Shown: positions 8,577 through 17,297, numbered from the stretch's first letter. The stretch: DNA of 64,000 nucleotides from Amycolatopsis lurida (GCF_900105055.1 NZ_FNTA01000004.1:3999501-4063500), one strand, 5' to 3'. Program-made: numbers and translations. Notes: generated by a model not told the origin, from the sequence alone.

Positions 8577-9994
8577 GGGCGCAGCACCGCCATCCTCGTC
8601 ACGGTCAGTTCTTCGACCGCGAACCGCGGCCCTTCCCGCCCGATCCCGGAGTCCTTCACGCCGCCGTACGGCATGGTGTCGGACCGGAATCCGGGCACCT
8701 CGTTGACCACCACACCGCCGACTTCGAGCTCGTCGAGCGCACGGAACGCCGTCTTCAGGGACGTGCTGAACACCGAGGCGTGCAGTCCGTAGCGCGACGC
8801 GTTGACCGCGTCGAACGCTTCGTCCACAGAGGACACAGTGCGGACGCAGACCACGGGACCGAAGATCTCTTCGTCCCAGCATTCGACACCGTCGGGCACG
8901 TCGAGCAGCACGGTCGGCCGGATCACCGTGCCGTCGACACCGCCCCCGACCAGCCTCGCACCCGCCGAAGTCGCTTTGTCGACCCACTCCTGGACGCGCC
9001 TAGTGGAGCCCGGGTCGATCAGCGCCGAGACCCGCGTCTTCTCGTCTCGAGGGTCGCCGATGACGACCTCGCCGAGCCGCGCCAGCACCCGTTCGGTGAA
9101 TTCCTCGGCGACCGCGTCGACGACCAGCACGCGCTGCACCGAGATGCAGGCCTGCCCGGACGCGTAGAACCCGCCGCGCAGCACGGCGTCCGCGGCCGCG
9201 TCGAGATCCGCGTCCTCGGAGACCACCAGAGCGGCGTTGGAACCCAGCTCCAGCAACGTCTTCGTAGGCGCGGCGTCGCGCGCGATCCGGTGCCCGACCA
9301 GCGCGGATCCGGTGAACGACACCGCACCGACCCGCCGGTCCGTGACCAGCGCCGAGCCGACGGCCGCGTCGCCGGTGACCAGCTGGACCATCGCGGGCAG
9401 GTCGGTCAGCGAGCGCACCAGATGCACGAGCCACAACGTCGCCAGCGGTGTCTGCGGCGCGGGTTTCACCACCACCGGGCAACCCGCGGCGATGGCGGGC
9501 GCGATCTTGTGCGACGCCAGCAGCAGCGGATAGTTGAACCCGGCGATGCCGACCACGACACCGATCGGCTTGCGTTTCCAGAACCCGACCAGCCCGTCGC
9601 CGGACGGCAGCAGGTCGAGCGGCACGGTCTCGCCGTGCAGCCGCGAGACCTCCTCCGCGGCGGCCTGCCAGGTGACGATCGTGCGCGCGACCTCGACCCG
9701 GCAGTCGACCAGCGGCTTGCCGGTCTCGAGGACCAGAAGCTGCTCGAAGTCCGAGCGCCGCGCCTCCAGAGCCGCGGCGACGTCGTTCAGGAGCGAACGC
9801 CGGGTCCGCGACGGCATCGCCGCGACCTGCTTGAACACCGCGATGGCCTCGTCGATCGCCCGCGTGGCCAGCTCCGGCGTCCCGACCGGCGACCGGCCGA
9901 TCTCGCTCCCGTCATACGGGAAGCTCACCGACGAATAGTCCACTGTGGACACCCAGTCGCTACCGATCGGCAGTCCCTCCGGGTATTCAGCCAT
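8573..9994 (-). CDS. Aldehyde dehydrogenase family protein
   Basis: 473 aa, full family length. The general base Glu249 (LLELGSN) and catalytic Cys283 (SGQACISV) have the normal 34-residue spacing. FNYPLLLASHKIAPAI and VVVKPAPQTP form the NAD-binding part, and EIFGPVV and GVKDSGIGREGP are also present. The tail of the protein is the usual oligomerisation strand. It should oxidise an aldehyde to an acid or CoA-free product using NAD(P). It overlaps the ABC ATPase gene upstream by 8 bases and the SDR gene downstream by 4, so transport and oxidation are expressed together. Sequence alone does not fix the substrate. Confidence 0.92.
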   Translation of the reverse strand: MAEYPEGLPIGSDWVSTVDYSSVSFPYDGSEIGRSPVGTPELATRAIDEAIAVFKQVAAMPSRTRRSLLNDVAAALEARRSDFEQLLVLETGKPLVDCRVEVARTIVTWQAAAEEVSRLHGETVPLDLLPSGDGLVGFWKRKPIGVVVGIAGFNYPLLLASHKIAPAIAAGCPVVVKPAPQTPLATLWLVHLVRSLTDLPAMVQLVTGDAAVGSALVTDRRVGAVSFTGSALVGHRIARDAAPTKTLLELGSNAALVVSEDADLDAAADAVLRGGFYASGQACISVQRVLVVDAVAEEFTERVLARLGEVVIGDPRDEKTRVSALIDPGSTRRVQEWVDKATSAGARLVGGGVDGTVIRPTVLLDVPDGVECWDEEIFGPVVCVRTVSSVDEAFDAVNASRYGLHASVFSTSLKTAFRALDELEVGGVVVNEVPGFRSDTMPYGGVKDSGIGREGPRFAVEELTVTRMAVLRP

Positions 9995-10757
9995 CGTCCC
10001 CTCCCCGCAGCCTTGCCAGCTCGGCCCGCAGATTCGGCGCGGCCGCCAGCAGTTCCCTGGTGTACTCGTGTTCCGGCGCGTCGTAGACCTGGCCGACGTC
10101 TCCGATCTCGACGATCTCGCCGTGCCGCATCACCGCGACCCGGTCGCAGACGTGCCGCACCACGCCGAGGTCGTGCGAGACGAAGACCAGCGTCAGCGAG
10201 TACAGCTCCACCAAAGACGCGAGCAGGTCGAGGATCTGCTTCCGCACCGAGACGTCGAGCGCGCTCACGGGCTCGTCCGCGATGAGGACGCTCGGTTTCG
10301 GCGCGAGCGCCCGCGCGATCGAGATGCGTTGCCGTTGCCCACCGGAGAACTGGTGCGGATAGCGGCCGGCGGCGTCTTCCGGCAGGCCGACGGCCTTCAG
10401 CAGCTCCGAAACCCGCGAAGGATCCCGGCGGCCCAACGGTTCGGAGATGATGTCGCGCACCCGCATCCGCGGATCGAGCGAACCCATCGGGTCCTGGAAG
10501 ACGATCTGCAGTTCCGACCGCAGGAAGCCGAGCCGGCGTTCGGGCAGGTTGTCGATGCGCCGGCCTTGGAACGAGACGCTGCCCGCCGTCGGCTTGTCCA
10601 GCGCGGCCAGCAGTCTGACCAAAGTGGACTTTCCGGAGCCCGACTCGCCCACGATCCCGAACCGCTGACCTGCTTCGACGTCGAAAGTGACACCGCGCAA
10701 GGCGTGCACATCGCGACGCGTGTAGCGGCGCTCCAGGTCCCGTACGGAGATCATCAT
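9987..10757 (-). CDS. Oligopeptide-type ABC transporter ATP-binding protein (DppF/OppF-like)
   Basis: 256 aa. Walker A is GESGSGKST, Q-loop FQDPMGSLDP, signature FSGGQRQR, and Walker B VLIADEPVSALD, followed by an H-loop (FVSHDLGVV). The C-terminal EHEYTRELLAAAP is the oligopeptide-type extension. Overlaps the paired ATPase gene by ATGA and the aldehyde dehydrogenase gene by 8 bases. With its partner it forms the heterodimeric motor on the inner face of the importer. Confidence 0.93.
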   Translation of the reverse strand: MMISVRDLERRYTRRDVHALRGVTFDVEAGQRFGIVGESGSGKSTLVRLLAALDKPTAGSVSFQGRRIDNLPERRLGFLRSELQIVFQDPMGSLDPRMRVRDIISEPLGRRDPSRVSELLKAVGLPEDAAGRYPHQFSGGQRQRISIARALAPKPSVLIADEPVSALDVSVRKQILDLLASLVELYSLTLVFVSHDLGVVRHVCDRVAVMRHGEIVEIGDVGQVYDAPEHEYTRELLAAAPNLRAELARLRGGDDG

Positions 10758-11491
10758 CGGCTCGCCTCCAGATCCGAAGCGGCCAGAAGCTTCTTCGTGT
10801 ACTCGTGCTTCGGCTCGGTGAGCACCTCGCGGGTGGTGCCTGCTTCGACGATCTCGCCGTCCAGCATCACCAGCACCCGCTCGCAGACCGACGCCACGAC
10901 GGCGAGGTCGTGCGTGATGAACAGCAGCGCACTCTCCCGCTCCCGCACGCCGTCGAGGATCAGTTCCAGGATCTGCGCCTGCACGGTGACGTCGAGCGCC
11001 GTCGTCGGTTCGTCGCAGATCAGCAGCTTCGGGTCGTTGGCCAGCGCGATCGCGAGGACGACACGTTGCCGCTGCCCACCGGACAGTTGGTGCGGATACG
11101 CACGAGCGACGCCGGGCAGTCCCACGGATGCCAGCAAAGCCTCGGGATCCTTCCCGCCTTTTCGATGGATTCGCATCGGTTCGGCCACCTGCGCGCCGAC
11201 CCGCATCGCCGGGTTGAGCGCGGTCATCGGTTCCTGGAACACCATCGACATCTCGTTGCCGCGCAGCCGCGACAGGTCCTTCTCCGGCGCGCCCAGCAGT
11301 TCGCGTCCGTCGAGTGTCACCGATCCGGACGCCGCGAGTTCTTCGGGCAGCAGCCCCATGATCGACAGCGCCGTCAGCGACTTCCCGGAACCCGACTCGC
11401 CGATCAGCCCGACCCGCTCACCGCGTGCGATACCGAACGAGACGCCGCGAACCAGGCCGCCGATACCGAGACCGTGTACTTCGAGTGTCAT
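10754..11491 (-). CDS. Oligopeptide-type ABC transporter ATP-binding protein (DppD/OppD-like)
   Basis: 245 aa. Walker A GESGSGKSL, Q-loop FQEPMTALNP, signature LSGGQRQRV, Walker B LLICDEPTTALDV, H-loop FITHDLAVV, and the C-terminal KHEYTKKLLAAS element. Partner of the adjacent ATPase in one importer. Starts inside the stop of the permease gene (4-base overlap), as in the rest of the operon. The iron-sulfur Cys cluster found in some DppD/DppF tails is not present. Confidence 0.93.
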   Translation of the reverse strand: MTLEVHGLGIGGLVRGVSFGIARGERVGLIGESGSGKSLTALSIMGLLPEELAASGSVTLDGRELLGAPEKDLSRLRGNEMSMVFQEPMTALNPAMRVGAQVAEPMRIHRKGGKDPEALLASVGLPGVARAYPHQLSGGQRQRVVLAIALANDPKLLICDEPTTALDVTVQAQILELILDGVRERESALLFITHDLAVVASVCERVLVMLDGEIVEAGTTREVLTEPKHEYTKKLLAASDLEASR

Positions 11492-12300
11492 AGCCGGGCC
11501 GCCAATCGGGGATCGAGACGATCGCGGAGGCCGTCACCGAGCAGGTTGAAGCCGAGGACGGCGATGGCGATCGCGACGCCGGGCACGAGCGCGAGCCTCG
11601 GGTGCAGGGTCAGGAACATCTGCGATTCCTGGAGCATCCGGCCCCACGACGGCGTCGGCGGCCGCGTGCCGAACCCGAGGAACGACAGCGCCGCTTCCGC
11701 GAGCACGGCGATCGCGAACGACACCGACGCCTGCACGATCAGCAACCCGGAAATGTTCGGCAGTACGTGCCGCGCCGCGATGTTCAGCCGCGAACGCCCG
11801 GCCGACCGCGCGGCCAGCACGAACTCGCTGCTCATCACCTGCAACGTGCCCGAACGCGCGATCCGCGCGAACGACGGGATGGTCGCGATGCCGATCGCCA
11901 CCATCGCGGTCAGCGTGTCCGCCCCGAACACCGCGCCGAACATGATGGCCAGCAGCAACGCGGGGAACGCGAGCACGAGATCGTTGACCCGCATGACGAA
12001 CTCGCCGAGCCAGCGCGACGACATCCCCGCGAGGATGCCCAGCGGGGTCCCGATCACCGCGGCGATGCCGACCGCGACCACACCGACGTACAGCGTCGTC
12101 CGCGCGCCGACCATGAGCTGGCTGAGCACGTCGCGGCCGAAACTGTCCGTGCCCAGCGGATTGGCGCCGCTGAAGTCGTGCAGCCGGTTGGCCGCGTCGA
12201 CCTTCACCGGGTCGAACGGCGTCCACACGAACGAAAGCAGCGCGGCGACGACGATCAACGCGACGAGCACACCACCGATCACGAGACTGCGGCTACGCAT
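11488..12300 (-). CDS. Oligopeptide-type ABC transporter permease (DppC/OppC-like)
   Basis: 270 aa from the ATG at 12300, which overlaps the stop of the DppB-like gene by one base (TGATG). About six membrane helices. The first (residues 6-26) precedes an external loop with the DppC hallmark HPLGTD-like segment, here NPLGTDSFGRDVLS. The EAA loop for ATPase contact is near SAGRSRLNIAARHVLPN, followed by LGFGTRPPTPSWG. It pairs with the DppB-like subunit to form the membrane pore. Confidence 0.92.
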   Translation of the reverse strand: MRSRSLVIGGVLVALIVVAALLSFVWTPFDPVKVDAANRLHDFSGANPLGTDSFGRDVLSQLMVGARTTLYVGVVAVGIAAVIGTPLGILAGMSSRWLGEFVMRVNDLVLAFPALLLAIMFGAVFGADTLTAMVAIGIATIPSFARIARSGTLQVMSSEFVLAARSAGRSRLNIAARHVLPNISGLLIVQASVSFAIAVLAEAALSFLGFGTRPPTPSWGRMLQESQMFLTLHPRLALVPGVAIAIAVLGFNLLGDGLRDRLDPRLAARL

Positions 12301-13244
12301 CAGGAACCCCGCAATCTCGGGTCGAGCACCGTGTAGAGGACGTCGACCACGAAGTTCACCAGCAGCACGCCGACCACCAGGACCAGCACGATCCCCTGCA
12401 CGGACAGCAGATCCCGCGACGCCACCGAATCGAGCAGCATGCTGCCGAGCCCCGGCAGGACGAACACGCGCTCGACGACGACGGCGCCGATCAGCAGGGT
12501 CGACAGTTGCAGGCCGAGCACCGTCACCACGGGCACGGCGGCGTTGCGCAGACCATGGCGGAACAACGCCGGGAACGGCCGCAGGCCCTTGGACCGCGCT
12601 GTGCGCAGATAGTCCTGGCCGAGCGTGTCGAGCACCGCGGACCGGACATAGCGCGTGAGCACGGCGCCCTGCACGAGTCCCAGCGACAAGGCGGGAAGAA
12701 CGAGTCCGCGGAGGAATTCGCCCGGGTCCTGCACGGGCGGTGTCCAGCCGCCGGAGGGCAGCCAGCGCAGCTGCACCGCGAAGATCTGCACCAGGATGAT
12801 GCCGGCGAGGAACGCGGGGATCGCGACGCCGATCTGCGACAGCCCGGAAACCGCGGTGCCGTCGGCACTCCGATGCCGCACCGCGGCGAACGTCCCGGCC
12901 GGGACGGCGATCAGCAGCGCCACCAGCATCCCGGCGCCGACCAGCCACAACGTCACGCCGAGGCGGTCGGTCAGCGCGGGCCCGATCTCCTCGCGCGTGA
13001 CGTACGAGCGGCCGAAGTCGCCTTGCAGGACACCGCCGATCCAGTCGAAGTACTGCGTCACCAAGGGCCTGTCGATACCGAATTCGGCGCGTGTCTTCGC
13101 GACCAGCTCCGGAGTCGCGTTGACGCCGAGCGCGACCTGCGCCGGATCACCCGGCAGCACGGCCATGAACAGGAACACCACGATGGACGCGACCAGCACA
13201 CTGGCCACGAGGATCCCCAGGCGGCGGAGCACCTTGACCGTCAT
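12300..13244 (-). CDS. Oligopeptide-type ABC transporter permease (DppB/OppB-like)
   Basis: 314 aa; the ATG at 13244 overlaps the stop of the binding-protein gene (ATGA). Six membrane helices are predicted. The GDPAQVALG segment and the early periplasmic FGIDRPLVTQYFDW loop are DppB-type, and the EAA loop lies at ARSKGLRPFPALFRHGLRN. The last helix leads to LYTVLDPRLR. It forms the translocation channel with the DppC-like protein. Confidence 0.92.
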   Translation of the reverse strand: MTVKVLRRLGILVASVLVASIVVFLFMAVLPGDPAQVALGVNATPELVAKTRAEFGIDRPLVTQYFDWIGGVLQGDFGRSYVTREEIGPALTDRLGVTLWLVGAGMLVALLIAVPAGTFAAVRHRSADGTAVSGLSQIGVAIPAFLAGIILVQIFAVQLRWLPSGGWTPPVQDPGEFLRGLVLPALSLGLVQGAVLTRYVRSAVLDTLGQDYLRTARSKGLRPFPALFRHGLRNAAVPVVTVLGLQLSTLLIGAVVVERVFVLPGLGSMLLDSVASRDLLSVQGIVLVLVVGVLLVNFVVDVLYTVLDPRLRGS

Positions 13245-14731
13245 CGCGGCGCCAATCCCGTGAGATCGAAGGACTCGCTGACCTGGTTGCGGACGAACCC
13301 GGTCACCTTGTTCTTCGCCACGATCACGTTGGGGAACAGGAAGAGCCAGTCCGCGGCGGCGTCCTCGGTCAGCCGCCGGGCGACCTGGCGCATCGCGTCG
13401 ACCTGCTCCTGGGGCGTTCCGGCGTCGGCCTTCGCGAGGTTCTGCTGAACGGGCTTGCTGTCGTAACCCCAGTAGTACTTCGGCCTGCCGAAGGTGACGA
13501 TGTCGCGCGCCTCGACGTGCTGGATGATCGACAGGTCGTAGTCGCGGTCGGTGAAGACCTGCTTGAGCCACACCGCCGGGAAGTCCAGCGGCTCGATCGT
13601 CACCGTGACCCCGACGTCCGCCAGCTGCGACGCCACCACCTGCGCGGACGAGACGGCGTACGGCAGGTTGGGAATCCTCAGCCGCAGCGAGGGATTGGGC
13701 TGCCCTGCTTCGGCGAGCAGCGCTTTCGCCTTCGCGGGATCGAACGGGTACGCGTTCGAAAGGTCCTCGTACCAGGGATCCGTCGGCGGGACCATACTGC
13801 CGATGAGCGTGCCGCGACCGCCCCAAGCCGTGTCCAGCAAGGCCTTCCGGTCGATGGCGTACGACAGCGCTTTTCGTACCCGGACGTCGTTCAACGGCGG
13901 GCGCGAGTTGTTGAACGCGAGCGTGACCTCGCTGTTCGTCGTGCCTTCGACGACGGTGAACCGGTCGTCGCTCTGGAACTGCGGGATCGAATCCGGCACG
14001 GTGATCGCGGAGATGACGTCGATCCCGTTGCTGAGCAAGGCGTTGTTGAGCGCCGTCGGATCCTTGATGTACTTGAGGACCACCGTCGAGTAGGCCGGTT
14101 TCCTGCCCCAGTACGCGGGATTCTCCTTGAGCACGATCGAATCGCCACGCCTGCGCGAGGACACCGTGTACGGCCCGGTGCCGATCGGTTCGTTCGCCAG
14201 ATCCGCGACACCGGTACGGCTGAACATCGCGCCGAGACGGCTGGTGAGGCTGAACAGCCAGCCGTTGCTGGGCTTGGTGAGCACGACCCGCGCGTGGTCC
14301 GGGGCCACGACGTCCACCCGGTCCACGACGTCCATTGTGGACTTGATCGACACGGTCCAGTCGGTCTTCACGCGCATCAGCGAGAACTTGACGTCCTCGG
14401 CGGTGAACGGTGCTCCGTCGCTGAACATCGCGTTCTTCCGGAGCTTGAAGTCGTAGGTCTTACGGTCTTCCGAGACCGTCCACGATTCGGCCAGCAGCGG
14501 CACGATCTTCGCGTCCGCGTCGAGTTTCACCAGGCCCTCGTAGACGTTGTAGAGCAAGGCCTGCGGGATGGCGGCGCCGTCCGTGCGGGTGAAGTCGAAG
14601 TTCGCGGGTTCGGCGGTGTAGCCGATGGCGAGCGTGCCGGGATCCTTGGCGACCGTGGCACTCGATCCGGCGGAGCAGCCGGACGCCACCAGCAGTAACG
14701 CCCACACTGCCGCGTGAATCCGGGCTTTCAT
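13241..14731 (-). CDS. ABC transporter substrate-binding lipoprotein (SBP family 5)
   Basis: 496 aa from the ATG at 14731, preceded by a purine-rich GGGGGCAGG. A lipoprotein signal peptide ends in the lipobox VASGC, so the mature protein is anchored outside the membrane. Family-5 features: PLLAESWTVSEDRKTYDFKLR, FSDGAPFTAEDVKFS, NEPIGTGPYTV and VRKALSYAIDRKALL. It captures the substrate and gives it to the DppBC-like pore. It is the first gene of the eight-gene operon and faces the GntR regulator across a short gap containing a palindromic operator. Family 5 binds peptides but also nickel, opines, cellobiose and other ligands, so the ligand is open. Confidence 0.92.
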   Translation of the reverse strand: MKARIHAAVWALLLVASGCSAGSSATVAKDPGTLAIGYTAEPANFDFTRTDGAAIPQALLYNVYEGLVKLDADAKIVPLLAESWTVSEDRKTYDFKLRKNAMFSDGAPFTAEDVKFSLMRVKTDWTVSIKSTMDVVDRVDVVAPDHARVVLTKPSNGWLFSLTSRLGAMFSRTGVADLANEPIGTGPYTVSSRRRGDSIVLKENPAYWGRKPAYSTVVLKYIKDPTALNNALLSNGIDVISAITVPDSIPQFQSDDRFTVVEGTTNSEVTLAFNNSRPPLNDVRVRKALSYAIDRKALLDTAWGGRGTLIGSMVPPTDPWYEDLSNAYPFDPAKAKALLAEAGQPNPSLRLRIPNLPYAVSSAQVVASQLADVGVTVTIEPLDFPAVWLKQVFTDRDYDLSIIQHVEARDIVTFGRPKYYWGYDSKPVQQNLAKADAGTPQEQVDAMRQVARRLTEDAAADWLFLFPNVIVAKNKVTGFVRNQVSESFDLTGLAPR

Positions 14732-14750
14732 CCTGCCCCCTGACCGGTAG

Positions 14751-14765
14751 ACTGGTCTGACCAGT
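14751..14765. promoter_or_regulatory. Perfect 15-bp palindrome, likely FadR/GntR operator
   Basis: ACTGGTC-T-GACCAGT is a perfect palindrome in the 60-bp gap between the divergent binding-protein operon and the GntR-family regulator. Its core is almost identical to the known E. coli FadR site (ACTGGTC-n-GACCAGT), which fits the FadR-type regulator next to it. It overlaps the region where both promoters must lie, so binding would repress both directions. Confidence 0.75.
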
Positions 14766-14791
14766 AAACCAGACGAGACGGCAGGGTCAAG

Positions 14792-15535
14792 ATGGAATTC
14801 GAGCCGGTCGCCCCTGTCCGCGCGTACCAGCGTGTCGTCGAACAGATCGAGGAAGCCGTGTTCAGCGGCCGGATCAAACCGGGCGACCGGCTGCCGAGCG
14901 AACGCGAGCTGATGGTCCAGTTCGACGTCGGCCGCTCGACCGTGCGCGAGGCTCTGCGCGTGCTGCAAGCAGCGGAAATGATCCGCTCGCGCCCGGGCGA
15001 CCCGCGCGGGCCCGAGGTACTGGCCGCCTCCCCCGCCGCGTTGCACCGGTCGATGCACCGGCTCGCGCGCGCCGACCACATCGGCCTTTCCGAGCTGTTG
15101 CAGTTCCGCATGGTCCTCGACGGTTCGGCACATCTGCTCGCCGCGCAGCTCAGGACCGATGACCATCTCGCCGAGCTCGGCGCGGCGCTGGAGGCGATGG
15201 GCGAGGGCGTGTCGAAGGGGTTCGCTGAGTTCTCCCACGCGGACGTCACGTTCCACGAGGCCATCGCCCGCGCGACCGGGAATCCGCTGCTGGTGATCAG
15301 CGGCGAGGTCGTCCGCGGTGTCGTACTGGAACTCATCGAGGACAAGCTGGAACACGCCGACGACCGGACGGCACTGATGCGCAACTGGCTGGCGCACCAC
15401 GAAGAGGTGCTGGGAGCCATCCGCGACTCCGACGGCGAGCGTGCGTCGCGTCTCGCGAAACAGGCGCTGTACGACAACTACGCCGAGTACGTCCCCGAAG
15501 AGCAACGTCGCCTCTTGCGCCCATTGCTCGCTTGA
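14792..15535 (+). CDS. FadR-subfamily GntR transcriptional regulator
   Basis: 247 aa. The N-terminal winged helix-turn-helix (residues 10-75) has the GntR core IKPGDRLPSERELMVQF, followed by VGRSTVREALRVLQAAEMI. The C-terminal all-helical FCD ligand domain runs from about residue 90 to 235, with metal-ligand-type residues in HADVTFHEAIARATGN and LAHHEEVLGAI. It is transcribed away from the amide/peptide operon with a palindromic operator between, so it most likely represses that operon until an effector (often an organic acid) binds. Confidence 0.9.
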   Translation: MEFEPVAPVRAYQRVVEQIEEAVFSGRIKPGDRLPSERELMVQFDVGRSTVREALRVLQAAEMIRSRPGDPRGPEVLAASPAALHRSMHRLARADHIGLSELLQFRMVLDGSAHLLAAQLRTDDHLAELGAALEAMGEGVSKGFAEFSHADVTFHEAIARATGNPLLVISGEVVRGVVLELIEDKLEHADDRTALMRNWLAHHEEVLGAIRDSDGERASRLAKQALYDNYAEYVPEEQRRLLRPLLA

Positions 15536-15556
15536 CCCGCCTCTACACTCGCTCAG

Positions 15557-16612
15557 GTGGGGGATGTCAAAAAGCCTTCGACAGCACGCCAAGGTGTCGG
15601 TCTCGCCCTGTCCGGCGGCGGTTACCGCGCGATGTTGTTCCACACCGGGGCCCTGTGGCGGCTCAACGAACTCGGCTGGCTGTCGAAGATCTCGACGTTT
15701 TCGAGTGTCTCCGGCGGCTCGATCGCCGCAGGCGTGCTCGCGTACGCGTGGTCGGACCTGAAGTTCGAAAACGGTGTCGCGGACAACTTCTCCGACAAGG
15801 TCGTCGCGCCGGTCCGGAACCTGGCACGCACCCGGCTCGACATCCCGGTCACCTTGCTGGCCATGGCGATTCCCTGGCGGAGCGCCGGCGAGGAACTGGC
15901 GCGGGTGTACGCGAAGCACCTTTTCGGCGACTGTTGCCTCAAGGACATCGACCCCGCCGGCCCGCAGTTCGTCTTCACCGCGACGAACCTCCAGGACGGC
16001 GCGCTGTGGTGGTTCTTCCGGCAGAACGGACCGCACGGGAACATCCCGCTCGCGACCGCGGTGGCCGCGTCTTCCGCGTTCCCGCCCATCCTTTCGCCCG
16101 TCGTGATCCAGGATCCGCATTCGGACGACCGGAAACGCAAGATCGTGCTCAGCGACGCCGGCGTCTACGACAACCTCGGCCTGGACCCGGTCGAGGGGCA
16201 CGCGACGGTGCTCGTCAGCGACGCGGGCAAGCGGATGAAGGTCAGGCGGAAGGTCCCCCGCGACTGGGGGCGGCAGCTGCTGCGCGTCCTCGACGTGATC
16301 GACAACCAGGTGCGCGAGCTGCGGCGGGGCGCGCTGCTGAAGTCCTATGTGGAGAAGGATTTCGGTGGCGCCTACTGGGGTGCCTACGTCGATCTGGAGA
16401 ACTTCGAGCTCAAGGATTCGTTGACGGCGCCGGTGGATCTCACGCACAAGCTGGCGGAGACGCCGACGCGCCTCACGAAACTGCCGGAAGTGCTGCAGGA
16501 GCGGTTGATCAACTGGGGTTACGCGGCCTGTGACGCGGGGATGCGGAAGTGGGTCGACACCGAGGCGGCCGCTCCCGACGGGTTCCCGTTCCCCGCTGCG
16601 GGCCTGGGCTGA
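15557..16612 (+). CDS. Patatin-like phospholipase family protein
   Basis: 351 aa with a GTG start 21 bases after the regulator stop; the nearby ATG is out of frame. The oxyanion loop SGGGYRAM is at 19-26. The nucleophile elbow is SVSGGS (Ser52), with Ser in place of the usual first Gly of G-x-S-x-G. The catalytic Asp200 lies in SDAGVYDNLG. No signal peptide is seen, so it is probably cytoplasmic or peripheral. The family hydrolyses acyl esters of phospholipids; the physiological substrate is unknown. It may be cotranscribed with the regulator, but a role in that system is not evident. Confidence 0.85.
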   Translation: MGDVKKPSTARQGVGLALSGGGYRAMLFHTGALWRLNELGWLSKISTFSSVSGGSIAAGVLAYAWSDLKFENGVADNFSDKVVAPVRNLARTRLDIPVTLLAMAIPWRSAGEELARVYAKHLFGDCCLKDIDPAGPQFVFTATNLQDGALWWFFRQNGPHGNIPLATAVAASSAFPPILSPVVIQDPHSDDRKRKIVLSDAGVYDNLGLDPVEGHATVLVSDAGKRMKVRRKVPRDWGRQLLRVLDVIDNQVRELRRGALLKSYVEKDFGGAYWGAYVDLENFELKDSLTAPVDLTHKLAETPTRLTKLPEVLQERLINWGYAACDAGMRKWVDTEAAAPDGFPFPAAGLG

Positions 16613-16640
16613 AAGCGTCCTTCACCGCGTCAGACGTGAC

Positions 16641-16683
16641 GAAAGGGCCCTTCACCGCATCGGATGCGGTGAAGGGCCCTTTC
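16641..16683. terminator. Bidirectional terminator, 21-bp perfect stem
   Basis: Arms 16641-16661 and 16663-16683 are perfect reverse complements (core AAAGGGCCCTTCACC). They lie between the convergent patatin and sortase genes, with A/T tracts on both flanks. A degenerate half copy of the arm (CCTTCACCGCGTC) lies just to the left. Confidence 0.85.
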
Positions 16684-16691
16684 AGCCCACG

Positions 16692-17294
16692 TCAGGCGAC
16701 GAGGTTCGCGTAGACGATGATGTTGTCCTTGTAGCTGTGCTCTTCCTGGTCGAAGACACCGCCACAGGTGATCAGCCGCAGCTGCGGCTTGTCCGTGTTG
16801 CCGTAGACCGCTTCCTCGGGGAACTGGTCCTTGGGGACCTGGTCCTTCTTCTCGACCACGAACTTCAGGCTCTTGCCGTCGCTGCGGTCGACGAGGACCT
16901 CGTCACCCGGGTTGACGTCCTTGAGCTTGTAGAAGATGCCCGGCTGCTTGTTGCCGTCGACGTGGCCGAGCAGGATCGCCGGGCCGACGTCACCCGGCAC
17001 CGGGGAGAGCTGGTACCAGGCTGCCTGCATCGGCTTCTTCGCCGAGGGGACGGCCATCTTGCCGTCCTTGTTGACCGCGACGGCGATCAGGTTCGACTCC
17101 GCGCCGATCTTGGGGATCTTCACGTTCGTCGGCCTGGTGCCGCTGAAGGGCTTCGTGACCGGGACGGTCGATTCCGCCGGAGCCTGCTGTGCCGCGGGCG
17201 CCGGGTCGTCGGAACCACAACCGGTCAGTGCGAGGGAAAGGACCAGGGTGGCCGCGACCGCGCGGCCACCCCTCCTCAGGAACTTCATCGACAT
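16692..17294 (-). CDS. Class F sortase
   Basis: 200 aa. The signal sequence ends in LALTGC, a lipobox, so the enzyme may be lipid-anchored. The sortase fold is seen from KIPKIGAESNLIAVAV to the end: catalytic His in LGHVDG, and catalytic Cys in RLITCGG. After the Cys no Arg occurs; the position near the final strand reads HSYKDNIIVYA, with Lys the only basic candidate for the Arg that completes the sortase triad. It lies 3 bases after a secreted Ser/Thr/Pro-rich protein gene, so they form an operon. Sortases join surface proteins to acceptors; no LPxTG-type protein is seen beside it. Confidence 0.88.
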   Translation of the reverse strand: MSMKFLRRGGRAVAATLVLSLALTGCGSDDPAPAAQQAPAESTVPVTKPFSGTRPTNVKIPKIGAESNLIAVAVNKDGKMAVPSAKKPMQAAWYQLSPVPGDVGPAILLGHVDGNKQPGIFYKLKDVNPGDEVLVDRSDGKSLKFVVEKKDQVPKDQFPEEAVYGNTDKPQLRLITCGGVFDQEEHSYKDNIIVYANLVA

Positions 17295-17297
17295 CGA

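Noticed and set aside
13244..16447. Extension of the binding-protein frame to 1068 codons
   Set aside because: The frame stays open through the regulator and phospholipase genes, but the lipoprotein signal begins at 14731 with its own RBS-like sequence; the rest is antisense shadow.
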